Shown piece by piece: positions 39,356 through 48,747 of a DNA stretch of 64,000 bases. The stretch comes from an uncultured Pelagibacteraceae bacterium (GTDB taxonomy: Bacteria; Pseudomonadota; Alphaproteobacteria; Pelagibacterales; Pelagibacteraceae). The stretch lies in contig CACJPL010000003.1 in the NCBI GenBank assembly GCA_902595285.1, positions 1 through 64,000 on the forward strand. The letters run 5' to 3'. The notes under the pieces are model-generated. The model saw nothing but the letters and a program-made list of their open reading frames with translations, had not been told where the DNA came from and did no database searches. How positions within the stretch are numbered: position 1 is the stretch's first letter; the number at the start of each line of letters is the position of its first letter. Both the position numbers and the translations under genes were made by a program.

Positions 39356-41553
39356 TATCCAAAATTTCCTTGTAAAATTCCAGCTGCTTGATCTCTTCTT
39401 CCTAATTTACGTTTTCCTATTATTAATTGCATTAAAGTAATTGTAATCAGCATAACTACAATTAATGCAGATGAATACACTATTGCAAGGCCATAGTCAT
39501 TATTTTCTAATCGACCAAGTATGTATGAAACAGCTAAGTCATAATTTGCACTTACCAAGAAGATAACTGCACTAATTGCTGTCATGGCTCTTACAAAACT
39601 AAAAACTAAAGATGCTGTAATGGCAGGCTTAAGTAAAGGAAGAATTATATTCCTAAATGTTTGGGCGCTAGAAGCGTTTAAAGTTGATGAAGCTTCATCT
39701 AAGTGTGGATCGAGCTGGTTCATAGCAGCTATTCCTGCTCTAACTCCAACAGGCATATTTCTAAATACAAATGCGATCACTAAGATTATTCCAGTTCCTG
39801 TTATTTCAAGAGGAGGAACATTAAAAGCAAAAACGTAACTTACACCGATAACACTACCAGGTATTGCAAAGCTCAACATCGTACCAAATTCAAAAGCATT
39901 TTTTCCTTTGAATTTGTGTCTTGTTAGAAGATATGCAGTTAAAATTCCTATTGCAGCAGTCGGTAAAGAGGAAATTAAAGCAATCGTAAATGTAGTATTA
40001 AAGGAATTCCAAGCAGTTCCTGTCCATAAGAAACCTCTCTCTTTTACCCAATCAACACTAAAAGCTTCAATATAATGTCTTAACGTAAAACTATGATCAA
40101 CACCCCACATTTCTACAAATCCACCGAACATGATCATTACATAAATTATAAATGTCAATAAAGCCCACGGAAGCACAGTTGAATAAATTACCCATTTTGT
40201 TTTATTTGGAAGTTCTGGATGAACACCACTATCTCCTTTACCTGAAATTGAAATATAGGATTTTTTTCCTAACCATTGGTTTTGTAAATAAAATACTACT
40301 AGAACAACAGATAATAAAATCATAGCTAATATTGCTGCTTTAGTTTCATCGTACTGTGCGCCAACAATTGCAAAAAATATTTCAGTAGATAATACATCGT
40401 ATTCTGCTCCTAGTACCAAAGGGTTACCAAAGTCTGCTAAACTTTCTATAAAACCAAGTAGAAACGCATTTGCTATTCCAGGTCTCATTAACGGTAAAGT
40501 AACTGTTTTAAAAACTTGCCATTTAGAAGCCCTCAAGGTTTGGGATGCTTCTTCCATAGATGGACTGACACTTTCAACAACACCAATTAAAACTAAAAAT
40601 GCAATAGGGGTAAAAGCAAGTGTTTGAGCAAACCATATTCCAGGTAAACCATAAATCCATCTAGAAGGTTCAATATCAAATCCCCATTCAAGAAACGAAC
40701 TCACAACACCAGTTCTTCCAAATAAAATTATTATCGCTAATCCAATTACAAATGGTGGAGTAATTATTGGTAATACAGATAATACTCTAATTGTTTTCTT
40801 AAATCTGAAACTAGTTCTTGCAACCAATAAAGCAAAAGCTAATCCCAAAATTGTTGATGAAAATGCAGTAAGTGTACCCATAGTAATGGTATTCCAAAAA
40901 ACACCACAAGCATAATCGCTATAAAGGCAATCTAGCCCCCAAATTCCTTTATTAAATATTTTGTCTGAAAAATTACTTATTTCATATCCACCTTCAGTAC
41001 CTTTAAAAGCAACTGCAAACATTCTGAAAATTGGAAAAAATACAAAAGTTGAAACTAAAATTATAATACTACCTATGCTTCCAACTATAAAATTATCTCC
41101 ATTCAACCACCCACGTGCTGAAAGACCATGAGTGATATAAAATACAAATGTACAACAAGTTAAAACTGCACCTGAACCAACACCAAATTGATTTTCTACA
41201 TCACCAAAAATAGATTGTAAAATTTCAAAATTCCATCCTCTTATACCAATAGAAAATCCCTGAAGAAAAAAGTAAAAAAAACCAATTAACCCTGAGTATA
41301 AAAAAATTTTAGAATATTTCGGATTGTTCTGATTTAATTTAAATGTTGCTAAAGGAAAAATTAGAGGAAGTAATATTGGTAAAAGCCAATATTTTTTATT
41401 TATAAATACTTGAGGTAATACAGAACCATAATCCTCTAAAGAATATTCTAGTATCCAGTTTATTGAGAAAAACCCGTCACCTGTCACATACCATGGAAAG
41501 ACTAGGAAGCCCAATCCTCCTATGAGCATCCAACAGATAACGAGTCCTCTCAT
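39355..41553 (-). CDS. ABC transporter permease, fused double permease (Fe3+/AEP type)
   Basis: 732 aa, two EAA loops (EEASQTLRASKWQVFKTVTLPLMRPGI and DEASSTLNASSAQTFRNIILPLLKPAI). Confidence 0.9.
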   Translation of the reverse strand: MRGLVICWMLIGGLGFLVFPWYVTGDGFFSINWILEYSLEDYGSVLPQVFINKKYWLLPILLPLIFPLATFKLNQNNPKYSKIFLYSGLIGFFYFFLQGFSIGIRGWNFEILQSIFGDVENQFGVGSGAVLTCCTFVFYITHGLSARGWLNGDNFIVGSIGSIIILVSTFVFFPIFRMFAVAFKGTEGGYEISNFSDKIFNKGIWGLDCLYSDYACGVFWNTITMGTLTAFSSTILGLAFALLVARTSFRFKKTIRVLSVLPIITPPFVIGLAIIILFGRTGVVSSFLEWGFDIEPSRWIYGLPGIWFAQTLAFTPIAFLVLIGVVESVSPSMEEASQTLRASKWQVFKTVTLPLMRPGIANAFLLGFIESLADFGNPLVLGAEYDVLSTEIFFAIVGAQYDETKAAILAMILLSVVLVVFYLQNQWLGKKSYISISGKGDSGVHPELPNKTKWVIYSTVLPWALLTFIIYVMIMFGGFVEMWGVDHSFTLRHYIEAFSVDWVKERGFLWTGTAWNSFNTTFTIALISSLPTAAIGILTAYLLTRHKFKGKNAFEFGTMLSFAIPGSVIGVSYVFAFNVPPLEITGTGIILVIAFVFRNMPVGVRAGIAAMNQLDPHLDEASSTLNASSAQTFRNIILPLLKPAITASLVFSFVRAMTAISAVIFLVSANYDLAVSYILGRLENNDYGLAIVYSSALIVVMLITITLMQLIIGKRKLGRRDQAAGILQGNFG

Positions 41554-41565
41554 TAATTCCTAAAA

Positions 41566-42603
41566 TTATCTAGGAATTACAGATACATCGTTATCCCACT
41601 TGGATAACAGGCTCGCTCTAGTAGCTTTATCTCCATAAACTTTAAAATTGTAGTCAATTAAGTTAATTGTAGATAAATCTGGAGCATCAGGATCAGCTTT
41701 TGCTTTAGTATTTGATGGTACTTGCAAAGATTTTCCTGAAGTAAAAACCATAGTTTGTATTGCAGGACTTAATGCCCAGTCATAAAACTTCTTAGCTTCC
41801 TTCATATTTCTTGCACCAGCAATAATACTCATTGATCCAACTTCATAACCAGTCCCCTCAGCAGGAGATACCGTTACAACAGGTAAACCTTTTTTAGTTT
41901 GTTTCACACCATCGTGTTGGAAACAAATACCAATTAAGTTTTCACCTCTTCCAGTCGCTTTAATTGGAGCAGAACCAGATTTTGTGTAAGTATTTATATT
42001 TGCATGAAGTTTTTTCATGTAATCCCAACCTTTATCTTCTCCAAAAATTTGAAGAATTGTAGCTAAAGTTGTGTAAGCAGTTCCAGATGAATTAGGATTT
42101 GCTACTTGGATTTCACCTTTATAAATAGGTTTTGTTAAGTCCATCCATGATTTTGGAGCTGGAAGACCTTTTTTAGCTAAAAGATCTTTATTGTATCCAA
42201 AACCTAATGCACCAACATAAATCCCTACAGATTTATAGTCAGCATTTTTTGCTTGGTTTTGTGCTGCAGGTAATAAATCATCGAAATGTTTTGATTTATA
42301 TTTTTCTGTTAAATTTTCCTGAGCAGCTGTTAAGTGTGGATCACCTGTTCCACCAAACCAAACGTCTCCTTTTGGATTAGACCCCTCTGCTTTAATTTTC
42401 GCAAATGTTTCACCACTACTTGCTCTTGTCATTGCAACTTTTGTGCCTGTCTCTTTTTCATAAGCTTGTTCAAGCATTTCACAAACATCGATTTCTACAC
42501 TGCAATATAACGTTAATTTTGCAGCAGAAGCTTTGTTTGTAAGACCAAACAATGTAATTGAAAAAAGAAGGACAATAGATGCTATCTTGATTAGATTTTT
42601 CAT
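41566..42603 (-). CDS. ABC transporter substrate-binding protein (Fe3+/AEP-type)
   Basis: Signal peptide; LTLYCSVEIDVCEMLEQAYEKETGTKVAMTRASSGETFAKIKAEGSNPKGDVWFGGTGD. Confidence 0.87.
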   Translation of the reverse strand: MKNLIKIASIVLLFSITLFGLTNKASAAKLTLYCSVEIDVCEMLEQAYEKETGTKVAMTRASSGETFAKIKAEGSNPKGDVWFGGTGDPHLTAAQENLTEKYKSKHFDDLLPAAQNQAKNADYKSVGIYVGALGFGYNKDLLAKKGLPAPKSWMDLTKPIYKGEIQVANPNSSGTAYTTLATILQIFGEDKGWDYMKKLHANINTYTKSGSAPIKATGRGENLIGICFQHDGVKQTKKGLPVVTVSPAEGTGYEVGSMSIIAGARNMKEAKKFYDWALSPAIQTMVFTSGKSLQVPSNTKAKADPDAPDLSTINLIDYNFKVYGDKATRASLLSKWDNDVSVIPR

Positions 42604-42757
42604 TATTTCCTCTCTCTAAAGTTATATTGTTCTGAAAGTTAATATGTTTTATTAAAAATTGTTACTATTTTATTTCAAAATTCACTTCTAGGTTTAAAAT
42701 TTATTTTAGTTATTAAATTAAAAATATTGTATAATTTTTTTTAAGAGGGGGAAGTCA

Positions 42758-43609
42758 TTGGAGATTGTAACTAAGATAGCGCCAATCATATTGGCTCTGA
42801 TCATGTTAGGCTTAGGCCTAGGATTAAAAATAGAAGATTTTGGAAGAGTATTCAAAGCGCCAAAAGATTTTATAGTTGGTTTTATTTCTCAATTAATAAT
42901 TCTTCCAATTGTAGCATACATATTAATTTTAATTTTAAAAACACCGCCTGAAATAGCAATAGGGGTTATGATTATAGCTGCAGCTCCAGGAGGTGTAACA
43001 TCTAATGTAATGACAAAATTTGCTGATGGAGATGTTGCGTTATCAATATCTTTGACTGCTGTAATTAGCTTACTAAGTATAATTACAGTTCCTTTAATAA
43101 TCTTTACATCTGCAGATATGTTAGGAATACCAGAGGTTTCTCAAAATATTTCAATGACAGGAATAGCTTTAAAAATGTTTTTAGTTGTAACAGTACCTGT
43201 GATTTTAGGAATGATTATCAGAAAATTTGCTGAAAATTTTATATCTTCTAAAGTTGAAATATTTAACAAACTTAACATAGTATTGTTTGCTGTTTTTTTT
43301 GTAGCTGCCTTTTATTCAGAAAGAGAAAATTTTATTAGCTTTATAAAACAAGCAGGTTTAATTGCTTTAATTTTAAATATTTCAATGATGGTTATCGCAT
43401 ATTACATTGCAAAAGCTTTTACTTCAGGTGTTAAACAAATGAAGTGTATTGCTTTAGAATGTGGATTACAAAATGGTACGTTAGCGTTATTTGTCTCTAC
43501 GCAAATATTTGGTACTGATATATTATATGCATTACCAACAGGTGCTTATGCACTAATCATGTATATAACTGGATTTATTTTTATTTATTTTTTAAGAAAG
43601 TCTAATTAG
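42758..43609 (+). CDS. Bile acid:sodium symporter family protein (TTG start)
   Basis: AAAPGGVTSNVMTKFADGDVALSISLTAVISLLS; ALECGLQNGTLAL. Confidence 0.88.
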   Translation: MEIVTKIAPIILALIMLGLGLGLKIEDFGRVFKAPKDFIVGFISQLIILPIVAYILILILKTPPEIAIGVMIIAAAPGGVTSNVMTKFADGDVALSISLTAVISLLSIITVPLIIFTSADMLGIPEVSQNISMTGIALKMFLVVTVPVILGMIIRKFAENFISSKVEIFNKLNIVLFAVFFVAAFYSERENFISFIKQAGLIALILNISMMVIAYYIAKAFTSGVKQMKCIALECGLQNGTLALFVSTQIFGTDILYALPTGAYALIMYITGFIFIYFLRKSN

Positions 43610-44568
43610 TTATTGATTATTCTTATTTGATTAAAAACTTTATAAATAAAATGGCTTAAGCTAAGCATATTTTTATTCACCATTCCCTTTGTTGTTACAA
43701 AAGCACTATCTTTAGCATTGTATGTAATTAATTTTTTATCATTTATATGAAGAAATTTTTTATCAACTAAATATTTTATTTTTCTAACAACTGTAGGTCT
43801 AGGAATACCAGTTATCTCAGAAATTGACATTGCATTAACTCCTCTTTTATCTGATCCCTGAATCTCTTTTCTATATGAATCTAAATGTTGTTTTTTTGGA
43901 GTAAATTTTGGATTTTTAATTGTATTTATTAGCACAACCATGCCGATTGCAAAAACTTCTAAATCCTTTAATTCTTCTCTCCATCTTTTAATAAAAACAA
44001 ACCAAAATTTATTAAACTGATACAAGCAATAAGAAAAATTTTCTTTTATTGCTAAAATTATTTCTTTAACAGAATAAATTTCGGTTACTAATTTTTCTTT
44101 TTTTAAAATTTTATTAAATTCATGCAATATATTTGCAACCTCTGTAAGAGTATCGACCGCTTTTGCTGAGTAAAGGGTATCTCGAACAACAAATATTTTC
44201 TTACCGGTTCTTTTAATTACTCTTTGTTCTTCTAATTCTAAAACTTTTCTTCTAATACTTTCTTTTGGAACTCCTAGATCTTTTGAAATGTCTGAAATAT
44301 TAATTTTATTAATTTCGATTGATTTATTCTTATAAAATGTGTCGTAGTTAATTTTTACTCCATTTTGTCTGAAATATATAAGGTCTTGATGTATCAAATA
44401 TATAATGAGGACAAACTTATCTATGTCTTTGTAATGATCATAGGCTCTTACAAACCAGTTGCTTGTTAAAGTAAAATAAGTTGGTGCTAGTGTGGCAAAA
44501 TTATCTTGAATTATTTTATTGATTGTCTTCTCATCAATATGTTCAGATATACTTGGTATTGTGTTCAT
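43606..44568 (-). CDS. Transcriptional regulator with two winged-HTH-like segments
   Basis: ISDISKDLGVPKESIRRKVLELEEQRVIKRTGKKI and SISEITGIPRPTVVRKIKYLVDKKFLHINDKKL. Confidence 0.72.
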   Translation of the reverse strand: MNTIPSISEHIDEKTINKIIQDNFATLAPTYFTLTSNWFVRAYDHYKDIDKFVLIIYLIHQDLIYFRQNGVKINYDTFYKNKSIEINKINISDISKDLGVPKESIRRKVLELEEQRVIKRTGKKIFVVRDTLYSAKAVDTLTEVANILHEFNKILKKEKLVTEIYSVKEIILAIKENFSYCLYQFNKFWFVFIKRWREELKDLEVFAIGMVVLINTIKNPKFTPKKQHLDSYRKEIQGSDKRGVNAMSISEITGIPRPTVVRKIKYLVDKKFLHINDKKLITYNAKDSAFVTTKGMVNKNMLSLSHFIYKVFNQIRIINN

Positions 44569-44594
44569 ATTTTAAAAAAAACCCAATATGAACA
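44562..44594. promoter_or_regulatory. Candidate autoregulatory operator: TGTTCATATT-N13-AATATGAACA
   Basis: Perfect 10+10 inverted repeat overlapping the regulator start codon. Confidence 0.6.
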
Positions 44595-44683
44595 TAAGTT
44601 AAATTAGTGTCAACCCATTTTGGACAACACTAGTATGTAAAAAATTAACCAATAATGATTAAATTTAAATTTATAAACGAAAT

Positions 44684-44881
44684 ATGAGTACAGAAAGCTT
44701 ACATAGAACATCCGAGATTGTAGAGACCCCCTCTCAATATGTCGAAACCCCAAAAAGGGTTAACGTGGATGTTCTAAAGCAAAGACTTCTAGAAGAAAAA
44801 AAGAAGGAAAAAGTTAAGAGAACAATAATTTTATCATCTGTTATCGTTTCTTTGGGTGCTCTAACGATGTTAACTTATTAA
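44684..44881 (+). CDS. Tail-anchored micropeptide (65 aa)
   Basis: KR-rich segment then C-terminal TM; resembles 60592..60801. Confidence 0.6.
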   Translation: MSTESLHRTSEIVETPSQYVETPKRVNVDVLKQRLLEEKKKEKVKRTIILSSVIVSLGALTMLTY

Positions 44882-45874
44882 GGTTTCCAAATCTTTCTTT
44901 ATTATATCTGGTATAGAAATTTCTTTTTTTGAGTTATTTTTATACCGGGCATATTTATTTTGTCCTGGATACATTATTTCCTTAACACCTTTTATCTTAG
45001 GAAGTTTTTTTATTGTTTTAATATTATCTTTTATTCGTTGGTTATAATTTTTTTGAAATAAATTTGCTTTAAAAGTAATAAATAAATGTCCAATATTTTG
45101 AGGACCTGAAAAATCATCAAATGGATCTTTAACTCTTCCTGCGTGATTTCCTCCGGTTAAAACTCCACTTAATATATCTACCATCCAAGCTAGTCCCGAT
45201 CCTCTAAAACCTGCAATTGGTAATTGAACTCCAGCTAATGCTTTTTTTGCGTCTGTAGTTGGTTTGCCAAATTTATCTAAAGCAACTCCCGCAGGAATTG
45301 ATTTATTATTTCTTGCAGCAACTCTAATTTTACCTCTATTAATCACTGAGATCGATGTATCTAAAATAAAAGGAATTTTAGAACCAGTAGGGGATCCAAA
45401 ACAAATTGGATTTGTTCCAAATAAAGATTTTAAAGCACCATGTGGAGCAACTGCAGGTGGAGCATTTGTATAGATCATTGTAATTAAATTTTTTTTTACC
45501 GCTTGTTCTGCGTAATAACCAGATAAACCATAGTGACCACTGTTTTTAACTGCTACCATCCCCATACCAGTTTTTTGTGCACTTTTAATTGCAGTTTTTA
45601 TTCCCAGATCAGCACCAACAAAACCAATACTATTGTTTGCATCAATGTGAGAAATTGAATTAGAAATTTTTTTAATTTTAATTTTTGGCTTTGGATTAAT
45701 TACTTTTTTTTTAATTCGATCACAGTACATTTTAAGTCTTGATAAACCATGCCCATAAGCGCCAACTAATTCAGCATTGATTAATGCATTTGCTGAAATT
45801 GAAGCATGATCTTTACTTAAACCATATTTTTGAAAAATTTTAATGATTTGTTTTTTAAGCAGAGGTGTTTTCAC
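44870..45874 (-). CDS. Malate/L-lactate dehydrogenase family (Ldh2/YlbC-like)
   Basis: GHGLSRLKMYCDRIKK; VAVKNSGHYGLSGYYAEQA; PHGALKSLFGTNPICFGSP. Confidence 0.88.
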   Translation of the reverse strand: MKTPLLKKQIIKIFQKYGLSKDHASISANALINAELVGAYGHGLSRLKMYCDRIKKKVINPKPKIKIKKISNSISHIDANNSIGFVGADLGIKTAIKSAQKTGMGMVAVKNSGHYGLSGYYAEQAVKKNLITMIYTNAPPAVAPHGALKSLFGTNPICFGSPTGSKIPFILDTSISVINRGKIRVAARNNKSIPAGVALDKFGKPTTDAKKALAGVQLPIAGFRGSGLAWMVDILSGVLTGGNHAGRVKDPFDDFSGPQNIGHLFITFKANLFQKNYNQRIKDNIKTIKKLPKIKGVKEIMYPGQNKYARYKNNSKKEISIPDIIKKDLETLIS

Positions 45875-47032
45875 TTATTTGAATATTTTTATATCTTTAT
45901 TAAAAAAATTTTTAATATCATTAATTAATAAATTTGGAACCTCTAAAGCTGCAAAATGACCGCCTTTAGGTAATTTTTTCCATCTTTTAATATTAAAAAT
46001 TCTCTTCACATAAGATTTTGGCGGCCATTCAAGCATTTCTTTTGGAAATTCTGCTATTGCAGTTGGAACTTTTATTTTTTTGAAATTTTTTGGAAAAGAT
46101 CGACCACCTTCTTTTCTTCTTCCAAAATATATCCAAGCAGAAGTATTAAAACTATTAGTAACTATATAGATCATTATATTTGAGATTAATTCATCTTTTG
46201 AAAATGTTTTTTCTATTTTGCCTTTGTTAAGGTCAGACCAACCGTGAAATTTTTCTAAAATCCATGCTGCGGTTCCTACTGGACTGTCTATCATTGCATA
46301 GGATAAACTTTGTGGTTTTGTAGCTTGTTGTGTCCTGTATCCTTCCTGCATTATTTGATCAAAATTAAATTTTTTTTCCCATTTTTTTTCTTTATTATTT
46401 TTTGGTCCTTTTGGATGTCTAATCGGTAAGCAATTAATATGAATCCCTCTACAATATTTTGCACTATCAAGACCAATCCAAGCTGCAATAGTTGCCCCCC
46501 AATCTCCACCTTGTACAATATAATTTTTATGACCTAGATTTTTAACCATAAATTTATTTAGTATTTTGCCAATTTTTCTAGGACCTAAAGCTTTTTTAAT
46601 TGGTGTTGAAAAACCAAATCCTGGTAAAGAGGGCACAATTATATCAAAACCATCTTCTATTTTTCCTCCAAATTTCTCAGGATGAGCAAGTCTTGGAATA
46701 ATCTCAAAAAACTCAATTACACTACCTGGCCATCCGTGCAAAAGTAATAAAGGTCTCGATTTAGGGTTTTTACTCTTCTCAATTATAAAATGAAGATTTA
46801 TACCATCAACATTAGTCTTATAGTTTTTAAAAGAATTAATTTTGTTCTCAAACTTTTTCCAATTATATTTTGAAACCCAATACTTAGATATTTTTTTTAG
46901 AAAATTATAATTAGTTCCATATTCCCATCCATTTACATTTTGCATCATCTTCCATGGATAGGATCTTATTTTTTTATAAATATTATTAAGTGTACTTTTA
47001 GGTACACTTATCTTGTAAGGTTTGATCATCAA
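45875..47032 (-). CDS. Epoxide hydrolase family alpha/beta hydrolase
   Basis: LLLHGWPGSVIEFFEIIPRL; VQGGDWGATIAAW; KGGHFAALEVPNLL. Confidence 0.88.
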   Translation of the reverse strand: MMIKPYKISVPKSTLNNIYKKIRSYPWKMMQNVNGWEYGTNYNFLKKISKYWVSKYNWKKFENKINSFKNYKTNVDGINLHFIIEKSKNPKSRPLLLLHGWPGSVIEFFEIIPRLAHPEKFGGKIEDGFDIIVPSLPGFGFSTPIKKALGPRKIGKILNKFMVKNLGHKNYIVQGGDWGATIAAWIGLDSAKYCRGIHINCLPIRHPKGPKNNKEKKWEKKFNFDQIMQEGYRTQQATKPQSLSYAMIDSPVGTAAWILEKFHGWSDLNKGKIEKTFSKDELISNIMIYIVTNSFNTSAWIYFGRRKEGGRSFPKNFKKIKVPTAIAEFPKEMLEWPPKSYVKRIFNIKRWKKLPKGGHFAALEVPNLLINDIKNFFNKDIKIFK

Positions 47033-48520
47033 TTAATTATGACTAATCCAGATTGTTTTTGTTTGAAGAAATGAATTTAAAGCTTCAGTACCTTGATCTC
47101 TACTTAGTGAACCAGATTGTTTATATCCACCAAAAGGAGTTTTGATGTCTCCTTCAGAAAAAGTATTCACTGACACAGTTCCACAAGGTAAACTTTTAGC
47201 TAAATGGAATGCTCTATTTATATCTTGAGTAAATACACTTGCATGTAATCCATATTTAGAATTACTAGCAATTTTTAAAGCTTCTTCATCATTTTTAACC
47301 GTTAAAACCCCAAGCACTGGTCCAAATATTTCTTCCTGAGCAATGGTCATATTTTCTTTTAATCCATCGAATAAAGTTGGTTTTGCATAAAAACCTTTTT
47401 GCTTGTTATCTGAAACTCCTCCAGATAAAAGTTTTGCCCCTTCATCGATTCCTTTTTTGATATATCCATCAACAGTTTGTAAATGTCCTTTTGAAATCAT
47501 AGATCCCATATTCGATTTTAGATCTAATGGATCTCCCACTTTTAATTTTTTAACTTTTTTAAAAATTTTATCTAAAAATTCATCTTTTACTTTTTTATGA
47601 ACTATCTGTCTCATATTTGCTGAACAGTTCTGTCCACCGTTCCAAAATGCAGAATTCATAGCATTATCAATCAAATCGTCAGTGATTTTAGCATCCTCTA
47701 AAACTATAAATGGACTTTTTCCTCCCATCTCTAATGCAACTGGTTTTAAATTACTTTCACTTGCATATTTTAAAAAATAACCACCTACTTCAGTTGAACC
47801 TGTAAACGAAACTGCATCAACATCTTTGTGTCGACCTAAAGCTTCACCAACATCACCATAACCTGGAAGTACATTTAAAACTCCATCTGGTATACCAGCT
47901 TCTTTTCCAATTTGAGCAACTCTTATTGCAGTAAGAGGTGTGTCTTCTGCTGGTTTAATTATTACCGAACAGCCTGCTGCAAGAGCTGGTGCCATTTTCC
48001 ATACCGCCATCATTAAAGGAAAGTTCCAAGGAACAATTCCAGCAACAACTCCAATTGGTTCTTTAACAATTAAACTAGTAATGGAGGGTTCTGTTGGACC
48101 AACTTTCCCAAATACTTTATCAATTAATTCTCCATACCACTGAAAGTGCATTGGGGCATCATTTGCAACTTCATTAATACAATCCGTGATAAGTTTACCT
48201 GTATCAACACTTTCTAAAACTGAATTTTCATCACCATGTTTTCTAAGTAATTCAGCAAATTTTAATAAAACTTCTTTTCTATGTTCAGGTGAACTTTTAG
48301 ACCAAACTCCATTATTAAAAGCTTTTCTTGAAACTTTAACTGCTAAGTTAACATCTTTGTGATTACATTTTGCAACAGCACATAGTTTCTTACCAGTTGC
48401 TGGATTGATTGTTTCAAATTTTTTGCCATCGATAGCATTTACATATTTCCCATTAATAAATGCTCTTCCTTCAAATTTAAGTTTACTGGCGATTAATTTA
48501 TATTTGTTACCTGAACTCAT
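47033..48520 (-). CDS. Aldehyde dehydrogenase family
   Basis: GIVPWNFPLMMAVWKMAPALAAGCS; FTGSTEVG; LEMGGKSPFIV; GGQNCSANMRQ. Confidence 0.92.
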   Translation of the reverse strand: MSSGNKYKLIASKLKFEGRAFINGKYVNAIDGKKFETINPATGKKLCAVAKCNHKDVNLAVKVSRKAFNNGVWSKSSPEHRKEVLLKFAELLRKHGDENSVLESVDTGKLITDCINEVANDAPMHFQWYGELIDKVFGKVGPTEPSITSLIVKEPIGVVAGIVPWNFPLMMAVWKMAPALAAGCSVIIKPAEDTPLTAIRVAQIGKEAGIPDGVLNVLPGYGDVGEALGRHKDVDAVSFTGSTEVGGYFLKYASESNLKPVALEMGGKSPFIVLEDAKITDDLIDNAMNSAFWNGGQNCSANMRQIVHKKVKDEFLDKIFKKVKKLKVGDPLDLKSNMGSMISKGHLQTVDGYIKKGIDEGAKLLSGGVSDNKQKGFYAKPTLFDGLKENMTIAQEEIFGPVLGVLTVKNDEEALKIASNSKYGLHASVFTQDINRAFHLAKSLPCGTVSVNTFSEGDIKTPFGGYKQSGSLSRDQGTEALNSFLQTKTIWISHN

Positions 48521-48747
48521 AAATTTCTCTCTATAAATTTTAATTTATTTTATTTTTAATAATTTTAATCTAAGACACCTTGAGACTAAAATAAATAGAT
48601 TAACTATTAAATTATTAATACAACTTTTAATTGCAATCCCATTTTGATTAGAGAAGTTTTTTTTTGTGTGTACTTCCGTTGGAAACTTAATTAGGCTTAA
48701 ATTAATTTAAATTGATACTTTAAACTAACTAAGAGGAGAGAAGTAAA

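Noticed and set aside
38300-42603. Calling the ABC system an iron transporter
   Set aside because: Fe3+-type and 2-AEP/organic-solute systems share this family; context is not iron-related, so substrate left open.
48671-48690. TTCC-GTT-GGAA inverted repeat upstream of the second TRAP SBP
   Set aside because: Only 4 bp arms; too short to support as an operator.
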